A stretch of 64,000 bases of DNA from Labia minor. Its lineage: Eukaryota > Arthropoda > Insecta > Dermaptera > Spongiphoridae. The notes beneath the pieces are model-generated. The model saw only the letters and a list, made by a program, of their open reading frames with translations. It searched no databases and had not been told where the DNA came from. Shown piece after piece: positions 1 through 11,535 of the stretch; the stretch's first letter is position 1, and every line of letters starts with the position of its first letter. Made by a program: the position numbers and the translations under genes. The stretch is from assembly GCA_963082975.1 (NCBI GenBank), contig OY720346.1, forward strand, positions 34,499,787 through 34,563,786, given 5' to 3'.

Positions 1-574
1 AATTAAGTTTATATTTATGTACTTACAATTAGTTTATTTTATATATGTTTATTTAACAAAACTTTGAACTCAATTTTGTGGGGATTCCTTTCTCTCAATT
101 ATGGAAATAACAATCCCTCCCTTACTATCGTTGATCGGTAAAAATTTGTCTCTGAACCCTCGAACCCTTAAACTAGTTTTTCCAATCGAATATTTCTTTG
201 AAAGATTAAATTTATGTATATAATTCGCACCTTATTTTGAATCCTTAACTTGAGCCTTGAAATATGTAATGTAGTTTAACTCTAATAGTTATGGTGGATG
301 GTTAATCATATTAATCAAAAAGGCGTTCATAAGTTAATATCAACTATATATTAAGAGATTAAAATCAAGTCATAGATTAGATTTGTTACAGAATGATGTT
401 GCCTGGAAGAATTTAATTCATTAAGGGTTGTTTAGTGGTTTTTTTTTTGTGAATGAATAAACCTTTATATCCGGGAATTAATAAAAAATACCCTGAACGA
501 ATAGAGAAGAAAAGTGAATAAAAAAGACGAAGGGACGTTCTTTTAAACTCAAACACCTTGTAATTACTCAATTA
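1..574. other. AT-rich non-coding DNA with a family C fragment
   Basis: No gene is seen. Positions about 90-155 resemble the end of dispersed repeat family C (the stretch reading ctcccttactatcgttgatc and the following cggtaaaaat), which is also found near 1080-1130 in the same orientation and near 20700-20745 in the opposite one. The rest is low-complexity AT sequence. Confidence 0.5.
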
Positions 575-660
575 ATGCCCGCGATGACCCCTCCGGGCTG
601 GGATCGTGAACAGCGCCAGGCGGATTACTTCAATGATGCGCCCACACACGCTTTCTTTCT
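575..660. promoter_or_regulatory. GC-raised island, possible regulatory element
   Basis: A compact stretch of balanced base composition in AT-rich surroundings, with homeodomain-like ATTA cores next to GC-rich segments and a GGATTA site. It has no open frame of note and does not match the repeat families found elsewhere in the window. Regulatory function is inferred only from composition and motif content. Confidence 0.25.
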
Positions 661-1079
661 TCTTCTCTCTTTCTCTTTCCCTTTCTGTTTTTTTTACCTT
701 CTTTTCTTTTTTCTTTAATTTATAATTAATCAAACAAAACAAGATTATTAAGTGAATGTGGGACAGTAGGTGGTTTTAAGGGGGATGAAATCACAATCTC
801 CTTCAGAAATGTATAATAATAATATCTATAATATTTAACTATTTAATTTTATACTAGTATTAATGCTATATACTATATATATTTTAAGGACTAAGTTGTT
901 ACAGATTTTAAAAATATTTACATTTCTTTACGTTTTATAACCAGTAAAATCTAAAGATAGATTTAGAATTTTTCTTATCAGACTGTCTGTCTGTTTTAGA
1001 CTTCCACTAGCATGGGCCTATTAGTATAAATTTTGCTTTATGATAATGATTTTATCATTACTTATTCAAATAAATTAAT
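661..1079. other. AT-rich non-coding DNA
   Basis: A pyrimidine-rich tract (about 655-715) followed by AT-rich sequence and a short tctg-type repeat near 981-993. No gene or clear mobile element is visible. Confidence 0.5.
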
Positions 1080-1440
1080 TTTTACCGACCGACAATAGTA
1101 AGGGAGATATTGTTTTCACCCCAAATTTAACATGTGGAGATTTTTACATAATTCCACGAATCATGCATTTTGTTAACAAAAAAAAGTATTTTTAGCATGA
1201 TGTCTGTCCGTCTGTCCGTCCGTCCTTATAGATGTGTACAGCTTGAAAAGCTCAACGGATTTTTATAAAATTTGGTATATTTACTTATTGCATCAGTATG
1301 ATGAATTGATCAACTTTTGGTACAATTCCGGAAACCAGAAGTGGTAGTATTACCGATCGAAGATAGGAAGGGAAGGGTTATTTTCACGAGGAGATTTTTT
1401 ACATATCCCCACGAATCATGCACTTTGTATTGGTTTTATC
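1080..1440 (-). repeat. Dispersed repeat family C, copy on the minus strand
   Basis: This stretch matches 20455-20745 in inverted orientation. Shared blocks include the tetranucleotide run of tgtc/cgtc units (1201-1226), the segment around caacttttgg near 1310, the gaagtggtag block near 1340 and the atgcattttg/cgtggagat blocks. Such modules are typical of non-coding tails of invertebrate dispersed repeats, but no protein is encoded and I cannot assign the family to a class. It abuts a piece of family B at its right end. Confidence 0.65.
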
Positions 1441-1530
1441 TTTGAGAAAAATTATCCTCATTAGTTTCTTAATTTAAAATTATATGACGTCACCCAGCTC
1501 TTCATGACGTTACAGCCAGCGCCACCTTAT
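1405..1530 (-). repeat. Dispersed repeat family B, partial copy
   Basis: Read on the minus strand, this stretch carries the TGACGTCATATAA block, then an AATTTAAATTAAG-like block and ACTAATGA, as in copies at 32785-33010 and 18800-19030. Only the first part of the family is present before the sequence switches to family C. Confidence 0.55.
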
Positions 1531-2921
1531 ATATTATCAATAAAATAAAATTAAAAATATTTATGTTATATCAATATCAGTTTTTTTTTTTGATATTTTA
1601 TCTATACTATCCTGTTCAGATCAGATACCATAAAAACTATATTAACTATTATATTATAACCTTACTTTTGACCAATCGAATAAAAAAATATGCAGAACCA
1701 TATTTTTTCGATCTTTCTGCTCGTAATTTATATTTATTTATTTTTTTTTATTATACCAGGCAAATAATATATATATAACAATAATAATAATATTAAAATA
1801 TAAATGAATAATTATATTAATTTAACTTGATTTTTTTTTATTAACCGATAAATTTGCAATATTGCTTTATAAAATTTCATAGAATCCTTTTTTGCCCCTC
1901 CATCAACCCAAAATAAAAATAAAATAATAGCCTTCATTATTGATAGTTGCTTGTTTTTTCCACGCATTTAAAAAACATAGAAAACCAATTATCATTGCCT
2001 GAGGGTCATCATCCAATGAATTTTTCACTTTACTTCATATTCCAATAGACAGACACTTGAGATACATTTTCCATCTCTACCGATCTAAAAAAAAATTACA
2101 CAATGAAACCTCTCTCTTTTTCTCTACCCTTCTTTACCCTTTTTATATTAAAATGATTGGCAGCAAGATCACGTAACCTTATGATTATCCCATCAATTGA
2201 CCTGTCCAATTTTTCCTTTTTATTTATTATTATATTCTTTAATTTTTTTTTTCTTCCGTTTCATTTATCCTTCATCTTATATATTTCAAATAGATAGGAT
2301 TATTATTCAAAATAAAATATCATCTATAATTATACTAATAATTCTAAACTATTTAATATTATTATTATTATTCCCAAAAGAATCAATTTTTTAATTAATA
2401 ATTCATTTTCTGGATGTTCTAATCTCAATCTATATAAACGATTTCATTAAATTCTTTCATAATTTATTTATGTAAATTATATATATATATATAAAATAAA
2501 AAAAAATAAAAATTGGTATAATATTTCAATGGTGTGTGTGTGTGAAGAATTTTAATATTAAAACAAGAAATAAACAAAAAAAGATATATATAAATATTCT
2601 GTTCACAAATTTAATCATTTTAAAAGAAACATTATTTCTTAAAATTCTATGAAACACACAGACATACTCAAATATAAAAGTCATAGCTTTATATATAAAA
2701 TTTTGATTCTTGGAAGAGTGAAATAATTAAGAAGTTGTTTCAAATTTCTAAATAAGATGCGATTTAATTTTAATTATTAATATTTTTAAATTAGTTAATT
2801 TCCTTTAAATGAGATCGTTTTTTCTTTTTATATAATATTATTATTTATTTTATATTCTATTCTCAATTATTATTTATTTATTTATTATATCTCAATGGGG
2901 ACCACCATATCTGATATAATA
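1531..2921. other. AT desert
   Basis: Extremely AT-rich, with poly-T runs, a short (GT) run near 2531-2542 and many ATT motifs. Short open frames (for example 1563-1778 and 2197-2394) are rich in F, Y, I and L as expected from AT-rich non-coding DNA, and resemble no known protein. Confidence 0.6.
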
Positions 2922-3399
2922 CATGGGCTGAAAAGTCCCGGAATTTTTCAATACGTGACGCCACTAGAAAATGAACATGACTCATTTCGAGAGGCTCATC
3001 TGTCACTAGTTTATGTATGAAGTATCATGACATTTCGTCCATTCGTTTACAAGCTACAGTCGTTTGAGTGACGCTACTTACGCTTTCATAAGAAAAATGT
3101 AAAAAATAGGAATATCGCGTCTTGATTAAACATTGTTTTTAATGGGAAAAACTTGTGAACAATCATTGCACTGGTTGCAGGAATGTTATCCCGAGAATAA
3201 CAGTTTATCAAGACGCGATATTCCTGTTTTACCATTTTTCTTATGACGCCGAAAGTAGCGTCACTCAAATGTAAACGAATGGACGAAATGTCTTGATACT
3301 TCATACATAAACTAGTGACAGATGAGCCTCTCGAAATGAGTCATGTTCATTTTCTTGTGGCATCACCTATTGAAAAATCCCGGGACTTTTCAGCCCATG
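2922..3399. mobile_element. Palindromic mariner-derived MITE with roughly 190-bp arms
   Basis: The ends are CATGGGCTGAAAAGTCCCGG and its near-exact inverse (CCGGGACTTTTCAGCCCATG), flanked on both sides by TA (2920-2921 and 3400-3401), the target duplication of the Tc1/mariner superfamily. The two arms pair over about 190 bp each with a scattering of mismatches, leaving a short spacer near 3130-3205. The spacer reads on the + strand as MGKTCEQSLHWLQECYPENN (from 3141), which resembles the N-terminal helix-turn-helix of mariner transposases. The element therefore looks like an inverted duplication of a mariner 5' end, mobilised as a foldback MITE. A 72-residue frame on the minus strand (3086-3304) is only a product of the palindrome. 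Confidence 0.85.
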
Positions 3400-3894
3400 T
3401 AGTACTATTATATCCGATATATATATTCTTAAATATTATTAATATGGTATATAATATTTATTTTAGAATGAATATTCCTATTATATGAAATTAAAATTTA
3501 ATTTTTTTCTATAGAAAATTATTTTACCCAGAATATACATTCTGGGTTAATTGAATCCCTTAACATAAAAAGATGGACTGGATTTGCATTTTATATTCAT
3601 CGAAGAGGTGGGTTTCTTCATATAATATGAATGGATGAAAGGACGATTTAACTTTTGGCACAAAAATAATAAAGTATTAAAAATACAGTATTGTAAATGA
3701 AGTGAGTGAATGTGCCAATTGTGTGAACATAATTTTAAAATAAATTAATATTAAAACTAATGGTCACTGTGAAATACCGGAATTCAATATATTTATTTAC
3801 ATTAATGATTTTTTTTTTAGTTTTAAGTTGAAATGTAAAAAAAAACGCCAATGTAATGAAATTAACAAATGTTTGAATAAAAGAGAAAAGGGAG
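3400..3894. other. AT-rich non-coding DNA with a small hairpin
   Basis: AT-rich. A perfect 9-bp stem with a 4-base loop (ACCCAGAAT, ATAC, ATTCTGGGT) lies at about 3528-3550. No gene is visible. Confidence 0.5.
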
Positions 3895-4460
3895 TGGTGC
3901 CATTTTTTTGGGGGGGCCCATTGATCAATCATTTTTGTTAAGTTGTTTCACACGAGACATTAAACCCGCTAATCAGTTGCTGCTGGTTTGGTTGTCTGCC
4001 TATACGACCCCCCAGATGCTCAAGGCTCAGATTACAATTTTTTTTCGGCTGGTCAAAAAATCACATGCAAAATGGTGATGAAAGAATGCCAGGGTCGGTT
4101 GGTCGGTCGGTTGGTTCAAGGCTTACCTTACATGCGCCCCTTCCTCCCCCACTTCACCAATGTATATGCATCATGCATTGTCCAGTCGAAAATTCAATTA
4201 AAATCTTGTCTAATCATCAACTAATTGCGTTTAGTCTATGACTTTAGGGTGGAAGAGTGGGGGTTTACGAGAGGAGGTGAGGAAAGTAGAGGTTCATCGA
4301 ACCAATCTCTCGTTGCGTTTGCACTTGAACCACCACCACCACCACCACTGAAAGAGAGAGAGAGAGAGAGATTTGCTTGCCAATTCAATTGAATGGCTTT
4401 GAATCACAGGTGTTGCCATGCAACACTCACTCGTCCAGCCAATAATAACCATTCAAATAC
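3895..4460. promoter_or_regulatory. GC-raised island with E-box, CCA and GA tracts
   Basis: A long stretch of mixed composition containing a CCA trinucleotide run (about 4331-4348), a GA run (about 4352-4371) and a CAGGTG E-box (4407-4412). A 78-residue frame (3988-4224) crosses it but has no recognisable domain. It matches none of the repeat families in the window. A regulatory role is inferred only. Confidence 0.25.
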
Positions 4461-5120
4461 ATTCACTGATTCATAATCATAATGATATTCATTCAATAGC
4501 TTCGATTAAAGAGATATTTTATATTTTAAAATACAATACAACCATTCTTCTATATCCATTTTTAATTTATTACAGAAAAAAGATTAGAGCGCTTAGTTGT
4601 CCACGGACCTATAAATAGTGTTTTTTTTATTATTATATTAATACAATAGAATAAAAAAAATTAATTTAAATTTATTTTTAAATTATTGAAAGAATATTTA
4701 ATATTCTATAAGTATAATTATTATTTTTATTTTTTTTTTACAAAAAAAAAACAACTTATTTTTCTCTGTAATTGAAATTAAAAAGAAATTAATTTTCTTT
4801 TAAATAATACAAAATTTACTTTATAATATATTCTATATTCACTATAAATTAATATTTTAAATTTAATAAAAAAAAAAAAAAAAATAATAATAAATTGAAA
4901 ATATATAATTGGAAAATTATTAATTTTTTTATTTTTTAAATCTTTTTATACATAAAATTAAAACTTTTTAATTTGTTTTCTGGTATTATTAGTATAAATA
5001 ATGGAATATTTGGGATGGTTCAAAATGGATAAATTGGTTATTTAAAATTTGATTTGATAAGTGTATGTGTTTTATAATCTGTTTTTTATCTCTTTCTTGA
5101 TTTTTTTTTTTTTTTTTGTT
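4461..5120. other. AT desert
   Basis: AT-rich with several poly-A/T runs (4870-4885, 5101-5117). No gene or assignable repeat is visible. Confidence 0.55.
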
Positions 5121-5345
5121 CAAATTGTGTTGATTCGTTTTCCGGCGAGTTCGTTAAACAGCCTAAACTTTGAAAGTCTTGATTGGAACCGATGGTTTGC
5201 ACGCGGTGAATGTTTGATGAGCCGATTAGGAGAAAAGATCAGGCATTCTCTCTCTTTCTGTCCTTTCGGCACTCAAGCAAATCATGATGAAGGTCGCTCT
5301 ATCTCGTGAGGAAGACAAGAAGGGTAAAATTGGACAGGTGGGAAG
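5121..5345. promoter_or_regulatory. GC-raised island with CAGGTG E-box
   Basis: Mixed-composition block ending in an E-box at 5335-5340. A frame of 82 residues (5061-5309) covers it, but its first third is poly-T-encoded phenylalanine and the rest matches no domain I know, so I do not call it coding. The segment 5148-5182 resembles 33864-33900. Confidence 0.25.
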
Positions 5346-5467
5346 GGATCAAGGGGGGACAAAACAAAAAGAAAAAAAAATGGAGGGAAGTTGCACTTGA
5401 ATTAAAAAAATAAAGCCCTTTGGCAATAAAAATTGCATCAAATAAACAATTACATTTTCATTTGTGA

Positions 5468-5499
<32 letters not shown>

Positions 5500-6271
5500 C
5501 ATTCGAGAGAGAGAGAAAGAATATTAAATTAACTCTTTTTCTTTTTCATCATTGATGACTTACTAAATAATAGGTTTTGTTTATTTCGTAAAAGAGAAAG
5601 ACATTAAGTCGTTTGAGAATGTAATTTTAGGTAATGGCTGATGATTGTTCATGAAAATGAAAAAGCAAGCCTAAAGGGGAAAGAGAGAGGAAGAATATTT
5701 TTACATCTGAATATCCTCCTCCCACCCCTCTTCCTTTCAAAACCAATTATCATTTATATTTATGAATCGAATATATAAAAGGATTCACTGTAAATTGCTT
5801 AAAAATTAAAAACTTTTTACACATCTTTACTTTTCGTTTCATATATTGGAGAATTTAAATAGATTTTTAGAATTTTTTCTTTTTCTCTCTTCTCTCTCTC
5901 TCTCTCTGGAATATTATAAAACTCAAAATTAGAATAATTGTCCTCCTATATTTATACTAAATAATAGACTATCAGGGAAAATAGAGAATTTGGACACACC
6001 TCAACTTATTGGCCTTCGGTTTTTCATTTAAAAATATTATTTTATTTTCATTTGAATAGAGATCCAAAAAAAAAAAGATTTCACTCTTTTTAACAGGCTC
6101 TACCAACTATTCAACAATAAATATGAAATTAAATTAACTCTTGAGGTTATGACTGGTAATTTTATTTCCATCACATTCTTGCTAGACCAATTGTATTACT
6201 ATAACTTGATAATTTAACATAATTTAACACTTGATATTTGTGACTTTAATATTTATTTTAATTAAAGTTTA
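5346..6271. other. AT-rich non-coding DNA with poly-A and GA/CT runs
   Basis: Contains a long poly-A run (about 5471-5499), GA-rich stretches (5505-5520, 5685-5700) and a CT run (about 5885-5906). No gene is visible. Confidence 0.5.
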
Positions 6272-6632
6272 GGCAAAGATGAGATCACCGGGGAATGACG
6301 GAGACTGAATAACGTGGAATTGCATGACCTCTATGCATCTCCAAATATAGTTAGAATTATAAAATCGAGAAGGCTGCAATGGGCAGGGCGCATGGCTAGA
6401 ATGGGAGAGGAAAGAATGGCGAAAAATATATTGGTGGCGAGACCGAGTGGGAAACGTCCGTTTGGAAGAACAAGGACACGATGGGTGGATAATGTAGAAA
6501 GGGACGTGAGAGAGATGGGAGAGGGTAGGGATTGGAGAGTTATGGCTCAGAATTGGGATACTTGGAGAAGTGTGGTTGCTGCGGCCAAGAACTTTCGAGT
6601 TCCGAAGAGCCACAGAGATAGTTATATTGATA
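6272..6632 (+). mobile_element. RTE-type LINE, 3' end, 5'-truncated (copy 1)
   Basis: A reading frame here ends the reverse transcriptase protein of an RTE-clade non-LTR retrotransposon. It shows ELHDLYASPNIVRIIKSRR, then RRLQWAGRMARMGEERMAKN and a GKRPFGRTRTRWVDNVERDV segment, closing with a tryptophan-rich WRSVVAAAKNFRVP tail. The pattern of basic residues, GR.R.RW and W..AK matches the known C-terminus of RTE/BovB-like proteins. One stop lies upstream, just before the conserved RRL. The copy lacks the endonuclease and RT catalytic core, so it is a dead 5'-truncated insertion. It ends in the CACAGAGATAG tail shared with the other copies. Confidence 0.85.
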
Positions 6633-7236
6633 TTTTCTTTTTGTAGTTTTTATAATATATTAAAATTATTGAGTTTTGATAGGATATCGGTAAATCATGT
6701 GGAGCATATTCTAGTTTTATTATTTTTATATAATATGTAGGAAGAGGAAGAGTGATGGAAAATGAATGATTCATTAGTATTATTATTCGATTGATTTGTT
6801 TGTCCTTGAATATAATACTAATGAATTGAATGGATTGATAATTTATTTATTTTTATATATAGGTATTTATTTATATTTATAGGTTTTTTTACTATACTGT
6901 CCTTTTTCCTTTTCCAGGCAGGTGGGTTTTAGGCTCAACTATTTTTTTTTTTTTTTGGTGTTGTGTTGTTGTCTTTCTTCTATCATTCTAATAGGCATTG
7001 TTTTTTGATCCTAATAGGCGCTTATATATAATGAAAAAAAGGAAAAAACAGGTGGAGAAAAAATAAACTTGATAATATTTAAAGATTATACGGAGGGAGA
7101 GGAATGGCCACAAATTGAAAGGACAGGAAAATTGAAAAGGCAACCATAAAATAGTTTTTAATGAGCACAAAATGATTTGATTTGTTTTTTGTTTTTGTTT
7201 TTCTTTGTCTACAATTTAATTTATATATATTCCAAG
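6633..7236. other. AT-rich non-coding DNA
   Basis: AT-rich, with two CAGGTG E-boxes (6919-6924 and 7049-7054) and a poly-T run near 6941-6956. No gene is visible. Confidence 0.45.
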
Positions 7237-7459
7237 CAGTGTTCCCTCTAAGCTGAGCGCGTGTGCGCGCGCACACAAATTTTAAACATAGCGCACATGA
7301 AAATTATTCGCGCGCACAAAAAATTTACTACTATTCTTGTACTGTCTTTTTTTATATACGCATTTTGTAATTGCCGCACAAAAATTTTTTATTTTGGAAA
7401 ACACTGCACACATATAAAAAAGTGCGCACACGGGTCACGAAAAATTAGAGGGAACACTG
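7237..7459. mobile_element. hAT-type MITE, 223 bp
   Basis: Perfect 15-bp terminal inverted repeats (CAGTGTTCCCTCTAA) with subterminal GC-rich alternating purine-pyrimidine (gtgcgcgc) blocks. The flanks tattccaag and tatccaag look like an imperfect target duplication. CAGTG...CACTG ends and about 8-bp duplications are hallmarks of hAT DNA transposons. No transposase is encoded, so the element depends on an autonomous partner elsewhere. Confidence 0.8.
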
Positions 7460-7997
7460 TATCCAAGTGACAAGAGTAATTACAAAAAGAGATTATTTAT
7501 ATATATATTTATATAAAAAAATAGATTCAATTCTTACCAAGAATTAACTACCCAAGTAATTATTCCTGGAAATTTAAAAAAAAAGAAATTAAATAAGAAA
7601 CCTAAATAAGAAATAAAAAAAAGTATTATATAATAATATTATATTTAATAATTAGTATTGTTTATAAATATAGACTTGAATTCGTGAAATAAAAATTAAA
7701 GATGTTTTTCTTTTCTTGCTCGATTCTGGGAGAATTTTATAAATTTATTTATTTTACAAATAAAATTTTTTAATCAATGTTGGAATGTTACTTAGATGTA
7801 CAGACTGAATGAAACATAATATATGGCTTGCAAGGCGATATATTGTAAAAAATAAAAATATAAAAAGAAATCCATTTAATCTACCTCTCTTTAAGATATA
7901 TTTCTATTATTATATATTAAAATATAGATTTAAATCTATTTTTATTATAATTTTATTTATATTTTATTAAATTATATTTTTTAAATTATTTCCTATT
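7460..7997. other. AT desert
   Basis: AT-rich with poly-A and TATA runs. Nothing assignable. Confidence 0.5.
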
Positions 7998-8306
7998 CAT
8001 AACGAGGGATTGCATGACCTCTATGCATCTCCAGACATAGTTAGGGTTATAAAATCTAGAAGGCGCGTGGCTAGAATGGGAGAGGAAAGAATGGCGAAAA
8101 ATATATTGGTGGGGATGCCGATTCGGAAACGTCCGCTTGGAAGACCAACGACACAGTGGGTGGACAATGTAGAAAGGGACGTGAGAGAGATGGGAGAGGG
8201 TAAAAATTAGATGGTTGTGGATCAGGATAGGGACACTTGGAGAAATGTGGTTGTTTCGGCCAAGAACTTTCGAAGTCCTTAGAACCACAAAGATAGATAG
8301 AAGTTA
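7998..8306 (+). mobile_element. RTE-type LINE, 3' end, 5'-truncated (copy 2)
   Basis: Same family as 6272-6632. It begins at the ACGAGG..TTGCATGACC block, encodes HDLYASPDIVRVIKSRR and RMGEERMAKNILVGMP, and lacks about 12 bases of the W.G segment relative to copy 1. A stop falls after the REMGEGKN stretch at 8208-8210. The end reads CCACAAAGATAGATAG, a short GATA-type tail. It is a non-functional fragment. Confidence 0.8.
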
Positions 8307-8759
8307 TTTTCTATTATTTTGCAATTAAAAAAAAAATATTGGCAAATAATATAATACATTCATATTATTCATTTCGATGTATACATGCCAATATGTTATT
8401 AATAATTTAAAATTATTAATGAATTTATTGGTGATTCAGTGTCAAAAAATACTAATGAAGATGGAAGAAAACACTGACAGTTTCAAGATTCTTAATCTGA
8501 TCTTAGTGATCTATCTATAGAATTTGTATGTATTTTACATGAATTTATCTAAGAATACCAAGAGATTCGGTTCAATGTTTTACTTTTAAAACGTTGACAG
8601 TTTTATTTTATTTTTATTTTCTATCAATCTTTATTTGCATAATTAATAACGCGTTTTAAATCATGACTACTGAATAAATAAATAAATAAATAAATTTATT
8701 AAATTAGTGGTGGCTTATATTATTGCACTTATATTCCCTCTTTTTCCTCTTTTTTTTAA
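8307..8759. other. AT-rich non-coding DNA with AAAT repeat
   Basis: AT-rich, including a short (AAAT)n run near 8674-8695. No gene is visible. Confidence 0.5.
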
Positions 8760-9000
8760 ACACATTTCACATATAATGTGTGGGTGGGGGGTGGAGTTAA
8801 TTTATTATCATTCAATGGTGGATTGGCGTGCAATTAAATCGCGCGTTCCACCAGGCGGCATTCATTGTGTCAGGTGCCATCCATTCTCTGTTGTTGTGAG
8901 ATCCATGGATCTTTTCCCCCACCTAACCAACAACAACACAACTACAATCATTGACCCGCGAGTGTTGTTTCAATCCCTTTATAGCCATATCATTTTTACT
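8760..9000. promoter_or_regulatory. GC-raised island with E-box
   Basis: Mixed-composition stretch with CAGGTG at 8871-8876 and several GCG/CGC steps that are rare in the surrounding DNA. The 106-residue frame 8707-9027 has no domain and low complexity at both ends, so I do not call it coding. Possible enhancer, inferred only from composition. Confidence 0.25.
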
Positions 9001-9834
9001 CGGCTTTCTAAAATCCAAACGAAATAAAAAATAAAAAAAGTAATCTTGTTGCGACAGAGAACATATGTCCAACGACTTTAATTGTGTGTCTTAAGTGATT
9101 CTCTCTTTCTCTCTCTCTCTCACACTCACACAGACACACATACACTTAGCATTAATTATTAATAGTATTAACAAATTATCTCTGTCTCTTTATTTGGATT
9201 CACCCTCTTTCCTCTCATTAATCGCGCCATTTAAGCGAAGAAAAAAAAAAGAAATAGAAAGAGAGATGAGTGCATTCCTTAAGTGGCATAAAACGAAACT
9301 GAACATTTATTAAGATTTGTATTTTAAACTTAAGTGCAAATTCATGCATTCAAAAGTTTATCAATTTTTTTTTTATTCTTTTGGTTTTAAATTTATTTTC
9401 GACAAAATATAATAATAATAATAATAATGAACCATCCAATTACTTATTGATTTTATTTTCATTCCAACCCTTTTTATTCATTTCAATTTATAAATATTTA
9501 TTTATATTAAAGAAAAAATTAAGATAATTATCATTATTATGCGATATTCTAATAATTTTATTTTATAAATTATATAAAATATATATTCAAAATTTCATTA
9601 AAATAAAATCTGTCTTAATCATTTCAATTACCAATTTTTAAATTTCAAATACAATTATCCTATTCAGTTCAATTATTTTATTATTATTATTATTATTAAA
9701 ATTTTAACTAGTAATATGTTAATTATTTTACATTAAATTTAAAATATTTTTTTTTAATATAATGTATTCAATTTTCAATTTTTTAAAATTATTATATCTG
9801 TTACTACTATTATTATAACTATCATTAGTGGTTC
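9001..9834. other. AT-rich non-coding DNA with CT/CA tract
   Basis: Holds a CT run followed by CACA units (9101-9143) and several ATA/ATT repeats (9411-9427). No gene is visible. Confidence 0.5.
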
Positions 9835-9958
9835 CAGGGTGGATGTTGTTTTTCAATCTCGAGGGAGGTTTTTTAGTGGGTGCAAGTCCCACATACCAAG
9901 ATTGTGACGAAAATCTTGAGATGTGTTAGACATTTTCCTACCTCACTGAAAAAAAAAA
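9835..9958 (+). repeat. Possible SINE-like short retroelement with poly-A tail
   Basis: A stretch of mixed composition ends in nine A residues. It includes a tRNA T-arm-like hairpin (stem GTGGG, loop TGCAAGT, stem CCCAC). There is no convincing A box, no clear target duplication and no second copy in the window, so the SINE reading is tentative. Confidence 0.3.
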
Positions 9959-10336
9959 TTATAACTATCATTTCTATAATTAATTAACTCCAAATGTTGT
10001 TGGTTTGTGGGCAAAATATACAATACTACTACTACTTTTGTAAAATATTATTATATTAATTATTTAGTACAACTATTATTTTTATGTTATATATAAAGCA
10101 AAATTTCATATGGGGGCTATTTATTTTTTCGTGACCTTTCTATTTGACTTTCACTGTTATTTAATGTTAAAAAAACAAATAAATAATAAGATAATAAGTT
10201 TGATTTTTGGTTGCTATTTTTTTTGAATAGTTGTAATAAAATCTACATAGGAACAATAGATATGGGGGAGTTTATTTTATTATTATTTTTTTTTACAAGA
10301 AAAGAAAAGGAAAATTTCTTTATTTCTTTCGTTCTT

Positions 10337-10371
<35 letters not shown>

Positions 10372-11535
10372 GAGAGGGAGAGAGTTAAAGGGTAACCTAA
10401 TCTTAAGAGATATTTCGCCCTGTTGGATGGGGTATCAAGATAAAGTCATTTTTATGAGATATTAAAAAAGAAAAAAATAAGTGGGGGAGAATGAGAAAGA
10501 TCAAAACACCATTTTCCCTTTTTATTTTATATTTTATTTTATTTATTTTTTTGCAATAAAATAAAAAAAAAAAACAAATGAAAGGATTTAAACGTTTCTT
10601 GAGAAAACAATATATGATAGGAAATTAAAGTAATTTTTAATTATGAATTATATAAATTAATATTAGTAATAAATAATTGAAACTTTATAAGTATCATTAA
10701 TAGATTAATTTTGAAATACAACCAAATTGTAAAAAAAAAAACTTTAATAATTTAGATCCATGAAAATCTTCTCTCTATCTATTTCATTCTTATGGTGTTT
10801 TTAAACTAAATATTTTCTCTGCAACCTCCAAGTATAGAAGTAATTAAATTCTTTATTATATCAATGAAAATTTTCTACATAGTCTTTAAAAATATTTCAA
10901 TTTTAAGATACCATTTAACTCAATGAATAAATTTCTTAATATCATGAATGAAAGAAAGTTAGTAATAAAGGAATGGAGGGGAAGGAGTATTTATATTAAA
11001 ATATACTTATCCTATAACATTCTAGTCACTTTTTTAAATAACCAGCATTTTTTTAAAATGTTTTTAATATAAAAATAAAGAACAGACATTGACTCAATAA
11101 ATGCGTAATAAAAACGGGAAGTAGAATAACACTGGAATTTTTGTATGTGGGAGAAAGAGAGAGAGAGAGAGAGAGGGAGTGAAGAGAACGAAGAATAGGT
11201 GAGGGCACTGAATAATTTTAATTAAGGTAATATATTTATATATATAATGTAATTAAAAACTAGTTATATTTCCCTTTCTGTTATTAACAATTATACACTC
11301 AGTTCTTTAGATAAATAACCTTATCTACTTAATTATAATTGAATGAAAAGTGTGACGCAAATAAAAAGACGTGATGAAAATTTTAAATGTAATTTTGTTA
11401 TAGTTATATATGTGTATACATATATATAAATTTTGTGATAGTAGTATTATACATTGTATATATCTACCATTAAAAATACGACTATTTATGAGAGGAAGAT
11501 CCAGGGAGATAAAATTTACAAAGTTGCAATGTATA
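9959..11535. other. AT desert with microsatellites
   Basis: Includes the (TA)n at 10339-10368, followed by a GA tract (10369-10384), and a GA run at 11155-11176. Open frames such as 10211-10465 run through microsatellite and are not credible genes. Confidence 0.5.
10339..10368. repeat. (TA)n microsatellite
   Basis: Near-perfect TA dinucleotide array adjoining a GA-rich tract. Confidence 0.9.

Noticed and set aside
5061-5309. 82-residue open frame over a GC island
   Set aside because: The first third is poly-T-encoded phenylalanine, no domain is recognisable and there are no splice or start features. Length is within chance for a GC-raised stretch.
6269-6613. 114-residue minus-strand frame
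   Set aside because: Shadow of the RTE LINE coding sequence on the plus strand; the same shadow recurs at 7986-8288 and in mirror form at 46987-47205.
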